A DNA stretch of 52,249 nucleotides from Acidobacteriota bacterium. GTDB taxonomy: Bacteria > Acidobacteriota > Blastocatellia > Pyrinomonadales > Pyrinomonadaceae. This document shows, piece after piece, positions 8,684 through 18,871 of the stretch. The DNA is taken from assembly GCA_019242475.1 (NCBI GenBank), contig JAFAVK010000071.1:1-52249 (forward strand), read 5' to 3'. The notes beneath the pieces were generated by a model. The model searched no databases and was not told the DNA's origin. It saw only the letters and a list, made by a program, of their open reading frames with translations. The translations under genes and the position numbers were made by a program. Within the stretch, counting starts at the first letter, position 1, and every line of letters starts with the position of its first letter.

Positions 8684-11128
8684 CTAACCTTTAAACTTCG
8701 AAGAGAGCGCCTCGTCCTCGACCTCGCCGCCGCGGCTGATGGGGACTTCGATGGGGCGCGTGTAGCCGTGGCCGCGCTCCTCGCTGTCGATGTCGGCGCG
8801 CGGCAGCGGGGGCTGCGCGGGGTCGAGCGAGGGCGGGTTGAAGCCGGGGTAGTCGATGCGCGCGTGGTAGATGGCGACGAGCGAGGTCGAGATGGACTCG
8901 CGTATCTTCGTCAGCTCGCGCAGGGAGAGGTCGCACTCGTCGAGCTGGCCGTCGCTGACGATGGCGTCGAAGATTTTGCTGACGATGGTGTTGATGTTCT
9001 CGGGGTCGGGTCGCGCGAGCGAGCGGGCGGCGGCCTCGCACGAGTCGGCGAGCATCATGATGGCCGCCTCTTTGAACTGCGGCCTGGGGCCGGGGTAGCG
9101 GAACTCCTGCTCGTCCACGGTCTCGCCGTCGGGCGCCTCGGCCTGCGCCTTGCGCAGGAAGAAGTGGAGCGTGCGCGTGCCGTGGTGCTGCGGGATGAAG
9201 TCGGCGATCTGTGTGGGGAGCCCGATCTCTCGCGCGAGCTTGAGGCCGTAGGTGACGTGGCTCGTGATGATGCGCGCGCTCTGCGTCGGGCGCAGGCGGT
9301 CGTGCGGGTTGTCGCCCGTCTGGTTCTCGACGAAATACTCGGGCGAGGCCAGCTTGCCGATGTCATGGTAGAGCGCGCCGATGCGCGTGAGCAGCGAGTT
9401 GGCGCCGACGGCGCGCGCGGCCTCCTCGGCCAGACGCCCGACGGCGTGCGAGTGCTGGTTCGTCCCCGGCGCGCGCAGGGCCAACTGTCCGAGCACGGGC
9501 AAGTCGGCGTTCGACAGCTCAAGCAGCCGCACGTCCGTCAGTATCCCGAACAGAGCCTCGCCGACCGGCAGCAGCCCCCCCGTAAATATCGCCGTCAGCA
9601 ACCCGCCGCCGAGGCCGCACGCCGCCGCAAGCAGAATCGCGTTCAGGGTCAGAGGCTTCTGCGAAGAGAGCATCACGGCCACGGCCAGCGGCACGTTGAC
9701 GACGCCGACCATCAGGCCCGCCTTCGTCACGGACTGCCGCTCGCGGTAGCGCCCGCCGACGCCGTAGATGGCGGAGGAAGACGAGACGAGCGCGAAGCAG
9801 GCCGTCAGCATCCCGCCCGGCGCGAGTAAGCCCGCGAAGACGGCCGTCAGCACCGCCGTGATCAGCGCGAGCTGCGTGTCCACGAGCAGCGTGACGAGCA
9901 GCGCCGCCGCGGCGTAGGGGATGGCGAACGTCCAGAGGCTCACGTCGTTCGTCGGCGCGTGCGTGGACTGCGCGGCGATGCCCTCGGCGAGCGCGAAGCC
10001 GACGCGCATCAGCGCGAGCCCCGCGAGCACGGAGAGCCCGACCAGCGCGAAGCCGCGCGCGGCCGAGAGCGGGAGCGTCGTGATCGTCGCGCGGTACTCC
10101 GTGAAGCGCCACGCGCCCCAGTAGAGCGCGCAGGCGAAGATGAAGAGGCCGACGTAGAGCTGCGGGCGCCGCTCCGTGCGGCCGTAGGCGCGGATGGCCT
10201 CGAACTGCCCGAGCATCTGCGGCGTCACCGTGTCGCCCTCGCGCGCCACGGTCTGGTTGCGCTTGAGCACGACCAGCGCGCGCGGGACTGCCGCCGCGGA
10301 TGCCTCGCGCGCGGCCTCGGTCGCCGCGCGGTCGTATGTGACGCTGGCCCCTAACAGGGGAAGCATCGCCGACGCGAGCAGGTCGCGCTCCGCCGGTTTC
10401 CATCCCGAAAGCTCCGAGAGGCGGCCACGCAGCTGCTCGCGCGCGTCGTCGGCGCTCAGGAAGCGCGCGCGCTCGGCGCTCAAGACCTCGGCGCCGCCGG
10501 CGCGCACGTCCGCCACGCGCACCTCGGGCCGCAGCTCCGCCGCGTCCTGCTCGTCGTAGACGTAGCCGCCGCCCGCTTCACGCATCACGTGCGTGAGCGT
10601 TTCGAGCGCGCCCGCGTCGAAGTTGTGCGCGGCGACGGCGCGCGCCAGAGCCTGCTTGTCCTGCGCCTGCCCGGGCCACACGAGTTCGCGCTGAGAATTA
10701 GCGTTGGCGGCGTTGCTGTTGGCCGTGCCGCGCACCTCCGCCAGCTGCCTGAGCATCATCCAGGACGTGCGGAAGCTCTGCACGGCGGCCTCGATGCGCG
10801 CGGGGTCGTAGTCCCAGACGGGCGGCGTGTTCGCGCGCGCGGCCACGCGGCGGGCGTCCGTCTGGCGCGAGTCCTCGGCGGTGATGTCGGCCGGCGCGGT
10901 CACGTCGGCGCGCACCACGTCGCCCTCCTGGTAGACCTCCGCCGAGGTGAGCGCCGTGTGCGTGCGCGCCAGGAGCAGCGTGGTCAGGACGGCGAGGGCG
11001 AAGAAGCCGACGAGGAAGCGCGTCGTCGGCGGGAGCCTGCGGAAGGGGAGCGTGACCGTGCGGAGCGCGCGGTCGCGTGCCTCGGAGAATGGCGACTTGA
11101 AGCGGGGGCGTCGTCCGTGTCTCGTCAT
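8684..11128 (-). CDS. pgpH: 7TM-HD phosphohydrolase, probable cyclic-di-AMP phosphodiesterase
   Basis: The protein has 814 aa in the classic 7TMR-HD order: an N-terminal TM helix (about 37-55), a large extracytoplasmic 7TMR-HDED domain, a cluster of about seven TM helices (about 330-510), then a cytoplasmic HD domain. Metal and catalytic residues are visible: HSH near residue 558, YHDIGK near 585, SHVTYG near 620 and QHHGT near 648. Listeria PgpH of this architecture degrades c-di-AMP. It sits 11 bp downstream of hflX. The gene symbol rests on architecture. Confidence 0.9.
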   Translation of the reverse strand: MTRHGRRPRFKSPFSEARDRALRTVTLPFRRLPPTTRFLVGFFALAVLTTLLLARTHTALTSAEVYQEGDVVRADVTAPADITAEDSRQTDARRVAARANTPPVWDYDPARIEAAVQSFRTSWMMLRQLAEVRGTANSNAANANSQRELVWPGQAQDKQALARAVAAHNFDAGALETLTHVMREAGGGYVYDEQDAAELRPEVRVADVRAGGAEVLSAERARFLSADDAREQLRGRLSELSGWKPAERDLLASAMLPLLGASVTYDRAATEAAREASAAAVPRALVVLKRNQTVAREGDTVTPQMLGQFEAIRAYGRTERRPQLYVGLFIFACALYWGAWRFTEYRATITTLPLSAARGFALVGLSVLAGLALMRVGFALAEGIAAQSTHAPTNDVSLWTFAIPYAAAALLVTLLVDTQLALITAVLTAVFAGLLAPGGMLTACFALVSSSSAIYGVGGRYRERQSVTKAGLMVGVVNVPLAVAVMLSSQKPLTLNAILLAAACGLGGGLLTAIFTGGLLPVGEALFGILTDVRLLELSNADLPVLGQLALRAPGTNQHSHAVGRLAEEAARAVGANSLLTRIGALYHDIGKLASPEYFVENQTGDNPHDRLRPTQSARIITSHVTYGLKLAREIGLPTQIADFIPQHHGTRTLHFFLRKAQAEAPDGETVDEQEFRYPGPRPQFKEAAIMMLADSCEAAARSLARPDPENINTIVSKIFDAIVSDGQLDECDLSLRELTKIRESISTSLVAIYHARIDYPGFNPPSLDPAQPPLPRADIDSEERGHGYTRPIEVPISRGGEVEDEALSSKFKG

Positions 11129-11139
11129 CGGATTCGGGT

Positions 11140-12969
<1,830 letters not shown>

Positions 12970-13207
12970 GCGCGCCCGCCCAAATGCGAAACGCACCGCG
13001 CGGGATTGCCGCCGGTGCGCCGAGGTCGTGCTCAAGTTAGAGGGATAGTGAAGCGAGCGGGAACTAACGGACGCTGCCTACAGACTTTTGATTTTGACCC
13101 TCGCGCAAACACTTCGGTGTGAGCGCACGCGGCCCCGGAAAACATCACGACAAAAAAACAAGCCGCGATTTTGAGGCCGCAGCAGATGTCTCCTTTAACT
13201 GCGGCGC

Positions 13208-13235
13208 AGTATAGCACAATTTCCCGAAGGCAAAA
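13208..13235 (-). promoter_or_regulatory. Candidate hflX promoter with extended -10
   Basis: On the minus strand: TTTTGC (13230-13235), 16-bp spacer, TATACT (13208-13213) with a TGC extension at 13214-13216. The -35 lies inside the left arm of the heptamer repeat. Between it and hflX (12970-13207) nothing else is recognisable. Confidence 0.45.
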
Positions 13236-13336
13236 GGCAAAAGGCAAAGGGCAAAAGTTAAAAGTGAGGCCGCGCCGCGCGCGAAGAACTTCTTACATTT
13301 TTGCCCTTTGCCCTTTGCCCTTTGCCTTTTGCCTTC
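13226..13336. repeat. Heptamer inverted repeat 2 (GGCAAAA type)
   Basis: The left arm (13226-13265) carries GGCAAAA words and the right arm (about 13293-13336) the complementary TTTTGCC/CTTTGCC words. The loop is GC-rich. It uses the same word as repeat 1 near 2.9 kb, but the loops are unrelated. It lies between the two divergent genes hflX and the NHL protein. Confidence 0.85.
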
Positions 13337-13357
13337 CCCTTGGGCGCGTCGTATCAT
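13329..13357 (+). promoter_or_regulatory. Candidate promoter of the NHL-like gene
   Basis: TTGCCT (13329-13334), which is the last word of the heptamer repeat, then a 17-bp spacer and TATCAT (13352-13357). The start codon follows at 13382 with TTAGGAG as ribosome site. Confidence 0.45.
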
Positions 13358-13381
13358 GAAATCAAATTTTTAGGAGCTTAG

Positions 13382-14413
13382 ATGTCGAGCGAACAGAACG
13401 TGAGCGTGGTGCCGTCGGCGGCGATACCGGGCGGGGAGGTGTCGGTCGAGTGCTCGGGGTACGACACCGGCAACCCGCGCGAGTGCCGCGTGACGTTCGA
13501 CGGGACTCCGGGGCAGATGGTCGGGGCCGCGCCCTGGCGCGTGCTGGCCGTCGTGCCCGAGTCGCTCGAAGGCGGCGGCGAGGTCGAGGTCGTCCTCGAA
13601 AGCGGCGACGGCGGGCGCAAGGGGCCGGCGGCCGTCGTGGTCGGGCGCAAGCTCGCCGAAGACCTGCACATGGTCGCCAACCCGGCCGTAGACCCGGACG
13701 ACGGCTCGGTCTACGTGACGATCTCGGGCGCGCGCGGCGAGCGCAAGCCGACCACGCTCTTCCGCATCGACCCGGGCGGGGCGCTGACGCCGGTGACGGG
13801 CGAGATCACCAACCCGACGGGCATCGCCTTCGACAGCCTCGGGCAGATGTACGTCACTTCGCGCATGGACGGGACGGTCTACCGCGTCACGCCCTTCCAC
13901 GAGGTCGTGCCGTTCGCGCGCGATCTGGGCGTCGCGACCGGGCTCGCCTTCGACCGCGCGGGGCGGATGTACGTCGGCGACCGCACGGGCACTATCCACC
14001 GCGTCAACGGCAAGGGCGAGCCGGAGGTCTGGGCGCTGTTGGAGTCGTCGGTGGCGGCCTACCACCTCGCCTTCGGGCCGGACGAGCATTTGTACGTGAC
14101 GGGGCCGACCGTGTCGAGCAGCGAGTCCGTCCAGCGCATCGACCGCGACGGCCGCACGTCGGTCTTCTTCAAAGGGCTCGGGCGCCCGAACGGGCTCGCC
14201 TTCGACCGCGGGGGGAACCTCTACGTCGCCGCCTCCTACCGCGGCCGGCGCGGCATCGTGCGCATCTCGCCGGACGGGGGCGGGGCGGAGCTGGCCGTCG
14301 CCGGCCCGAACGTCGTCGGCCTCTGCTTCGACGCCGCCGGCCAGATGATCGTCGCCACCGGCGAGGCCGTCTACAGCCTCCCGCTCGGGGTGAAGGGGAC
14401 GTTAGTGAAGTAG
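13382..14413 (+). CDS. NHL/SMP-30-like beta-propeller protein with N-terminal Ig-like domain
   Basis: The protein has 343 aa and no signal peptide. Residues 1-90 look like an IPT/TIG-type Ig domain (PGGEVSVECSGY onward). Residues about 95-340 are a six-bladed propeller with repeated GIAFDxxGxMYV / GLAFDRxGxLYV blades, typical of NHL or SMP-30/gluconolactonase-like proteins. It could bind a ligand or hydrolyse a lactone; metal ligands cannot be assigned. TTAGGAG lies 5 nt before the ATG. The stop TAG is embedded in the next heptamer repeat. Confidence 0.85.
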   Translation: MSSEQNVSVVPSAAIPGGEVSVECSGYDTGNPRECRVTFDGTPGQMVGAAPWRVLAVVPESLEGGGEVEVVLESGDGGRKGPAAVVVGRKLAEDLHMVANPAVDPDDGSVYVTISGARGERKPTTLFRIDPGGALTPVTGEITNPTGIAFDSLGQMYVTSRMDGTVYRVTPFHEVVPFARDLGVATGLAFDRAGRMYVGDRTGTIHRVNGKGEPEVWALLESSVAAYHLAFGPDEHLYVTGPTVSSSESVQRIDRDGRTSVFFKGLGRPNGLAFDRGGNLYVAASYRGRRGIVRISPDGGGAELAVAGPNVVGLCFDAAGQMIVATGEAVYSLPLGVKGTLVK

Positions 14414-14508
14414 GCAGTAGACAGTAGCGCTCCGCGTTGCTGAGGTTGAGAATGATAATCGAAGGGTTCGAGCGGCGAAGGGACTTCTTCTACTGTCTAC
14501 TGTCTACT
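14410..14508. repeat. Heptamer inverted repeat 3 (GTAGGCA/GTAGACA type)
   Basis: The left arm 14410-14427 and right arm 14490-14508 are complementary. The left arm contains the TAG stop of the NHL-like gene. The about 60-nt loop contains GAGAATGATAATC (14450-14462), which resembles two of the three hexamers of a Fur box. Confidence 0.8.
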
Positions 14509-14584
14509 CGCTTTTGACTCCCCCAACCCCGCGTGCTACTTTTTCTGACTTCGCGCGGGAGCGCCTTTTCGGCGGTGTGTGCTA

Positions 14585-15277
14585 ATGCCAAGTGATCTCA
14601 TCGGACAGCTCATCATCTACATCGTCGTCCTGCTGCTGGCTATCTCCGCGCACGAGGCCGCGCACGCCTGGATGTCGCACAAGTTCGGCGACGACACGGC
14701 CTACCTGCTCGGGCGGGTCACGCTCAACCCGGTCGCGCACACCGACCCCGTCGGCACGCTGCTCATCCCCATCGCCAACTTCGTCCTGGCGGCGATGTCG
14801 GGCGGGAGGTTCTTCGGGCTCATCGGGTGGGGCAAGCCGACGCCGGTCAACCCGCTGCGCTGGCGCAACAAAGACCTCGCCAACGTCATGGTCTCGCTCG
14901 CCGGCATCATGGCGAACCTGCTGCTGGCCTTCATCGGCTTCGTCATCCTCAAGGTCTGCCTGCACACGGGCATGATCGGGCTCGGGGTCGTCGGGCAGTT
15001 CGGCTCGCTGGAGGAGCCGGTCTTCCTGCTGCTCGACCGGGTGCTGATGATGAACCTCTCGCTGGCGGTCTTCAACCTCCTGCCGGTGCCGCCGCTCGAC
15101 GGCAGCAAGGTGCTCTACAGCATCCTCCCGGCCAGCGCGCAGCCGACGCTGGAGGTGATGGAGCGGTTCAGCTACATCATCCTGATCGGGCTGATGTACC
15201 TCGGCGTCATCAGCGCCATCATGGTGCCCGTCAGGCAGTTCGTCGTTTTCCTACTCCTCACCGGGTTGCAAGGGTGA
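14585..15277 (+). CDS. Site-2 protease family (M50) membrane metalloprotease
   Basis: The protein has 230 aa. It has the zinc-binding HEAAH motif (about residue 21) in the first TM helix and the second motif NLLPVPPLDGSK near residue 165, in the order of short Rip1/YwhC-type M50 proteases with four to six TM helices. Such enzymes cleave within membrane helices; the substrate is unknown. The ATG at 14585 is chosen over the in-frame GTG six bases upstream, with GGCGGTG as ribosome site. It leads a tight operon with trpS, scpA, scpB, an unknown gene and rluB. Confidence 0.92.
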   Translation: MPSDLIGQLIIYIVVLLLAISAHEAAHAWMSHKFGDDTAYLLGRVTLNPVAHTDPVGTLLIPIANFVLAAMSGGRFFGLIGWGKPTPVNPLRWRNKDLANVMVSLAGIMANLLLAFIGFVILKVCLHTGMIGLGVVGQFGSLEEPVFLLLDRVLMMNLSLAVFNLLPVPPLDGSKVLYSILPASAQPTLEVMERFSYIILIGLMYLGVISAIMVPVRQFVVFLLLTGLQG

Positions 15278-15294
15278 GGGGCGTTCATTCAGAG

Positions 15295-16278
15295 ATGGCT
15301 AAACGAATCTTCAGCGGCGCACAGCCGACCGGCAACCTCCACCTCGGGAACTACCTCGGCGCGCTGCGCAACTGGGTCGCGCTCCAGCACGAGTACGAGA
15401 GCTTCTTCTGCGTCGTTGACCTGCACGCCATCACCATCCCGCAAGACCCGGCCGGGCTCGCGGCCAAGACGCACGAGGTCGCGCGCCTCTACCTCGCCGC
15501 GGGCATCGACCCCGCGGTCTCGACCATCTTCGTCCAGTCGGACGTGAAGGAGCACGCCGAACTCGCCTGGGTGCTCAACTGCGTCGTCCGCATCGGCGAG
15601 CTGGAGCGCATGACGCAGTTCAAGGACAAGGCGAAGAAGCAGCGCGAGAACGTCTCGGCCGGCCTCCTGACCTATCCGGCGCTGATGGCCGCCGACATCC
15701 TGCTCTACCAGACCGACCTCGTCCCCGTCGGCCAGGATCAGAAGCAGCACCTCGAGCTGACGCGCGACCTCGCCGAGCGCTTCAACCGCGACTTCGGCGA
15801 GACGTTCCGCGTGCCCAACGCCTTCATCCCGAAGGTCGGCGCGAAGATTCAGGCGCTCGACGACCCTTCGAAGAAGATGTCGAAGTCGGACGAGAACGAG
15901 AACGGGCGCATCTCGCTCATGGACGACGCCGACACCATCCGCCGCAAGTTCAAGCGCGCCGTCACCGACTCCGGCGCCGACGTGCGCTTCGACGCGGCGC
16001 GCCCGGCCGTCACCAACCTGCTCTCGATTTATCAGCTCCTCACCGGCCAGACGCCCGAGCAGATCGAGGCGCACTTCGCCGGCAAGGGCTACGCGCAGCT
16101 CAAGGGCGACCTGGCCGACGCGGCCATCGCCTTCCTCCAGCCCTACCAGGAGCGCGTCCGCTCGATCTCCGACGAGGAGCTGAGCCGCATCCTGCGCGAG
16201 GGGGCCGACAAGGCGCGCGCCATCGCGGCCGAGACGCTGCGGCAGGTGAAGGAGCGCATGGGGATCGTAGGGGCTTAG
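15295..16278 (+). CDS. trpS: Tryptophanyl-tRNA synthetase
   Basis: The protein has 327 aa, the usual bacterial TrpRS length. It shows the class I signature around HLGNYLGA (HIGH equivalent, about residue 16), the GQDQKQHLELTRD motif and KMSKS (about residue 198). It charges tRNA-Trp. It starts 18 bp after the M50 gene and 6 bp precede scpA, so it is co-transcribed. The ATG at 15295 is chosen because MAKRIFSGAQPTG is the family's standard N-terminus. Confidence 0.97.
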   Translation: MAKRIFSGAQPTGNLHLGNYLGALRNWVALQHEYESFFCVVDLHAITIPQDPAGLAAKTHEVARLYLAAGIDPAVSTIFVQSDVKEHAELAWVLNCVVRIGELERMTQFKDKAKKQRENVSAGLLTYPALMAADILLYQTDLVPVGQDQKQHLELTRDLAERFNRDFGETFRVPNAFIPKVGAKIQALDDPSKKMSKSDENENGRISLMDDADTIRRKFKRAVTDSGADVRFDAARPAVTNLLSIYQLLTGQTPEQIEAHFAGKGYAQLKGDLADAAIAFLQPYQERVRSISDEELSRILREGADKARAIAAETLRQVKERMGIVGA

Positions 16279-16284
16279 ACGAAC

Positions 16285-17112
16285 TTGTCGAACGAGCACA
16301 CAGAGACGACAAAGGCCACCGAGGAGGCGACGGTCGCCAGCGCAGCCGACGGCCAGCCCATCAACGTCGCGGGCGCGACGCCGGAGATTTCGGCCGGGCA
16401 GGACGGCGACACGCTCAAGCTCGTCCTCGGCGAGTTCGCGGGGCCGCTCGACCTCCTGCTCTACCTCATCCGGCAGGAGCAGGTCAGCATCTACGACATC
16501 CCCATCGCGCGCATCACGGACGAGTACCTCCGCTACCTGCGCCTGATGCAGGGCATGGACATCACGATGGCGAGCGACTTCCTCGTCATGGCCGCGCAGC
16601 TCATCGAGATCAAGTCGCGGATGCTTTTGCCGCGTGACCCGACGGTCAGCGAGGAGGAGTTGCAGTCGGACGACCCGCGCCGCGAGCTGGTCGAGCGCCT
16701 GCTCGAACACCAGAAGTACAAGGCCGCGGCCGAGCTGCTCTGGTCGCGCGCGACCGTCGAGCAAGCCGTCTACACACGCGCGCCGCTCGAGACCGACAAG
16801 GAGAACCCGGAGGTGTCGGCGGGCGCGTTCGACCTTTTGCGCGTCTTCCAGCAGATACTCGCGCGCAAGAAGGAAGAGGTCTTGATGGAGATCGAGCGTG
16901 ACGAGGTCACGATGGCCGAGATGCTCGAACGCCTCCGCAACATGATCTTCTCGGCCGGCGAGCTGAACATGCGCGACTTCTTCGAGCGCGCCGAGACGCG
17001 GCGCGAGCTGGTGCTCGCGTTCCTCTCCGTCCTCGAACTCGTCCGCACGACCGAGATCAAACTCATCCAGCGCCAGACCTTCGGCGACATCATCGCGCGC
17101 GTCGGCGCGTGA
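16285..17112 (+). CDS. scpA: Segregation and condensation protein A
   Basis: The protein has 275 aa. It has the kleisin signature of ScpA: FAGPLDLLLYLIRQEQVSI near residue 51, the DFLVMAAQLIEIKSRMLLP segment near 94, and the C-terminal winged helix ending ELVRTTEIKLIQRQTFGDI. ScpA bridges SMC heads in chromosome condensation. About 45 polar residues precede the conserved part. The start is TTG at 16285 after AGGGGC. scpB follows 19 bp downstream, the standard pairing. Confidence 0.96.
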   Translation: MSNEHTETTKATEEATVASAADGQPINVAGATPEISAGQDGDTLKLVLGEFAGPLDLLLYLIRQEQVSIYDIPIARITDEYLRYLRLMQGMDITMASDFLVMAAQLIEIKSRMLLPRDPTVSEEELQSDDPRRELVERLLEHQKYKAAAELLWSRATVEQAVYTRAPLETDKENPEVSAGAFDLLRVFQQILARKKEEVLMEIERDEVTMAEMLERLRNMIFSAGELNMRDFFERAETRRELVLAFLSVLELVRTTEIKLIQRQTFGDIIARVGA

Positions 17113-17131
17113 AGGTTTTAAGACTTCAGAC

Positions 17132-18142
17132 ATGAGCAAACGCAGAAGCAGGAAGCACGCGGAAGAGGCGACCGAAGTCGTCGGGGGCGGCGAGGCCGCC
17201 GGGCCGAACGGCGCCGGGGAGGACTCGCGCGAGGAGGCCGTCGAGGAGTTGGACGAGGCGCTCGAAGCCCTGTCCGACGGGGAAGCCGAGCCGGACGGAG
17301 ACGCCGTGCCGTCGAACCCGCTCGCGCAGATCGACGTGAGCGGCGAGACCTCCTTCGACTCCGCCGAGTTCGAGGCGTCGGTCGAGTTTGATGAAGGGGA
17401 CGACGAAGAAGACGAAGAGGATGACGAGGACGACGGCGACCTGACCGACGACGAGGCTTCGGACGACGCGAAGGACGAGGTCGTCATCCACGACGCCGAC
17501 GCCGAAGACCGCGCCGAAGAGCTGAAGCGGATGCGCGCCGGGGTGGCCGCGTCTCGGCCCTCCGAAACGAACGACGACGAGGTCGCGCCCGGCGGGCAGC
17601 CGCGCGAGCTGGCCGAGCTGGTCTCCGTCTGCGAGGCGCTCATCTTCGTCTCGGAAGACCCGCTGCCCGTCAAGGCCATCGCGGACATCCTGAAGGAGGA
17701 CAAGGGCTGGGTGCAGGTCGCGGTCGAAGAGCTGGCGAAGGAGTTCAACGAGAGAGGCGGCGGGCTGATGCTGCGCGAGGTCGCCGGCGGCTGGCAGTTC
17801 GCCACGCGCCCCGAGTACCACGAGCACGTCCGCGCCTACCTCAAGTCGAAGCCGAGCGCCAAGCTCTCGCTCGCCGCGCTTGAGACGTTGGCCGTCATCG
17901 CCTACAAGCAGCCCGTCACCGTCCCCGAGATTCTCGAAATCCGCGGCGTCCAGTCCTCCTCGGCCATCAAGACGCTTTTGGACAAGCGCCTCATCGTCGC
18001 CAAGGGCCGCAAGGAGACGGTCGGCCGCCCGATGATGTACGGCACGTCCAAAGACTTCCTCCTCCAGTTCGGCCTCAAGGACTTGGGCGAGCTGCCGAAC
18101 GTCGAAGACTTCGAAGACCTCACCGGCGGCGGCGAGCTCTGA
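17132..18142 (+). CDS. scpB: Segregation and condensation protein B with long acidic N-terminal extension
   Basis: The protein has 336 aa; typical ScpB is about 190. The conserved winged-helix pair starts near residue 158 (ELVSVCEALIFVSEDPL) and includes LSLAALETLAVIAYKQPV, the hallmark of the family. Residues about 20-155 are strongly acidic and low complexity, with an almost unbroken Asp/Glu run near residues 87-117. The C-terminus is also acidic. ScpB dimers bind ScpA in the SMC complex. The extension could mimic DNA or bind basic partners, but that is inference. Confidence 0.95.
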   Translation: MSKRRSRKHAEEATEVVGGGEAAGPNGAGEDSREEAVEELDEALEALSDGEAEPDGDAVPSNPLAQIDVSGETSFDSAEFEASVEFDEGDDEEDEEDDEDDGDLTDDEASDDAKDEVVIHDADAEDRAEELKRMRAGVAASRPSETNDDEVAPGGQPRELAELVSVCEALIFVSEDPLPVKAIADILKEDKGWVQVAVEELAKEFNERGGGLMLREVAGGWQFATRPEYHEHVRAYLKSKPSAKLSLAALETLAVIAYKQPVTVPEILEIRGVQSSSAIKTLLDKRLIVAKGRKETVGRPMMYGTSKDFLLQFGLKDLGELPNVEDFEDLTGGGEL

Positions 18143-18173
18143 CGCCTTGAACGTTTGAGGAGGGAGGCAAGCC

Positions 18174-18851
18174 TTGGGACTCGCACTGTTTGTCGGCGTG
18201 CCGTCGGAGATACGCGAGAGCGACCCGGAGTACGTCGCGTACTTCGAGCAGCAGGTCGAGGCCATCAACGGCGTGCTGGAGTCCTTCGGGCTGCCGCCGC
18301 ACCACGAGCCGTTCGACGTGGAGGACGAGCGTACGTTCGAGTGCGAGATGCTCGGCTACTCGGGCCTCCACTACCTCCGCCGACTGGCCGCGCACCTCGC
18401 GCTCGGGAAGGAGCTGCCGCCGCCCGGCGACGACGGCGCCGCGAGCGACCCCGTCCTTTCCGACTACTACCGAATCTTCGACGCGAGCTTCGCGCGCGGG
18501 CAGGCGGCGGGCATGCCCTTCCAGCACCTCATCGTCCACGGCGACGCCGAGGGCTACTACCTGCCCGTCGAGTTCGAGGACGTGATCATCCCCGACGCCT
18601 CGCTTGAAATCGCCGGCGGCATGCTCGGCTCCTCGCACGCGCTCCTGCGCGAGTGCCGCGAGCTGGCCCAGGCGCTCGAACTGCCCGAAGACCTTTCGGT
18701 CGAAGACGAGCGGCTCTGGCTGGCCCCCGACACGCAGGGCGCGGGCGAGACGAAGTGGGAGCGGTACGGCGTGGAGTCGTTCACGTGCCTCCGGCTCATC
18801 CGCGCCTGCGAGGCGTCGGTCGGGACGGGCGCGGCCGTCGTCTTCGCCTGA
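18174..18851 (+). CDS. Conserved-looking protein of unknown function in the scpB-rluB operon
   Basis: The protein has 225 aa, with no signal peptide or TM segment. It is acidic and probably globular and cytosolic; it begins MGLALFVGVPSEI and contains LGYSGLHYLRRLAAH and CRELAQALELP segments. Proteins with a similar GL-x-V-x-VG start and FLHYLRR motif exist in other bacteria as uncharacterised proteins (from memory). The start is TTG at 18174 after a strong GAGGAGGGAGG. Position between scpB and rluB suggests stable co-expression, not a function. Confidence 0.8.
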   Translation: MGLALFVGVPSEIRESDPEYVAYFEQQVEAINGVLESFGLPPHHEPFDVEDERTFECEMLGYSGLHYLRRLAAHLALGKELPPPGDDGAASDPVLSDYYRIFDASFARGQAAGMPFQHLIVHGDAEGYYLPVEFEDVIIPDASLEIAGGMLGSSHALLRECRELAQALELPEDLSVEDERLWLAPDTQGAGETKWERYGVESFTCLRLIRACEASVGTGAAVVFA

Positions 18852-18871
18852 GTTCGGCGAGAGGAGAGTTC

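Noticed and set aside
13032..13247. 71-codon frame on the minus strand upstream of hflX, with AAAGGAG inside
   Set aside because: Its start lies in the heptamer repeat, the purine-rich site is not followed by a start codon, and the region is better explained as hflX leader.
14446..14465. Fur box (GAGAATGATAATC)
   Set aside because: Only two of the three expected hexamers match, it lies in the loop of a heptamer repeat, and the downstream M50-trpS operon is not an iron target.
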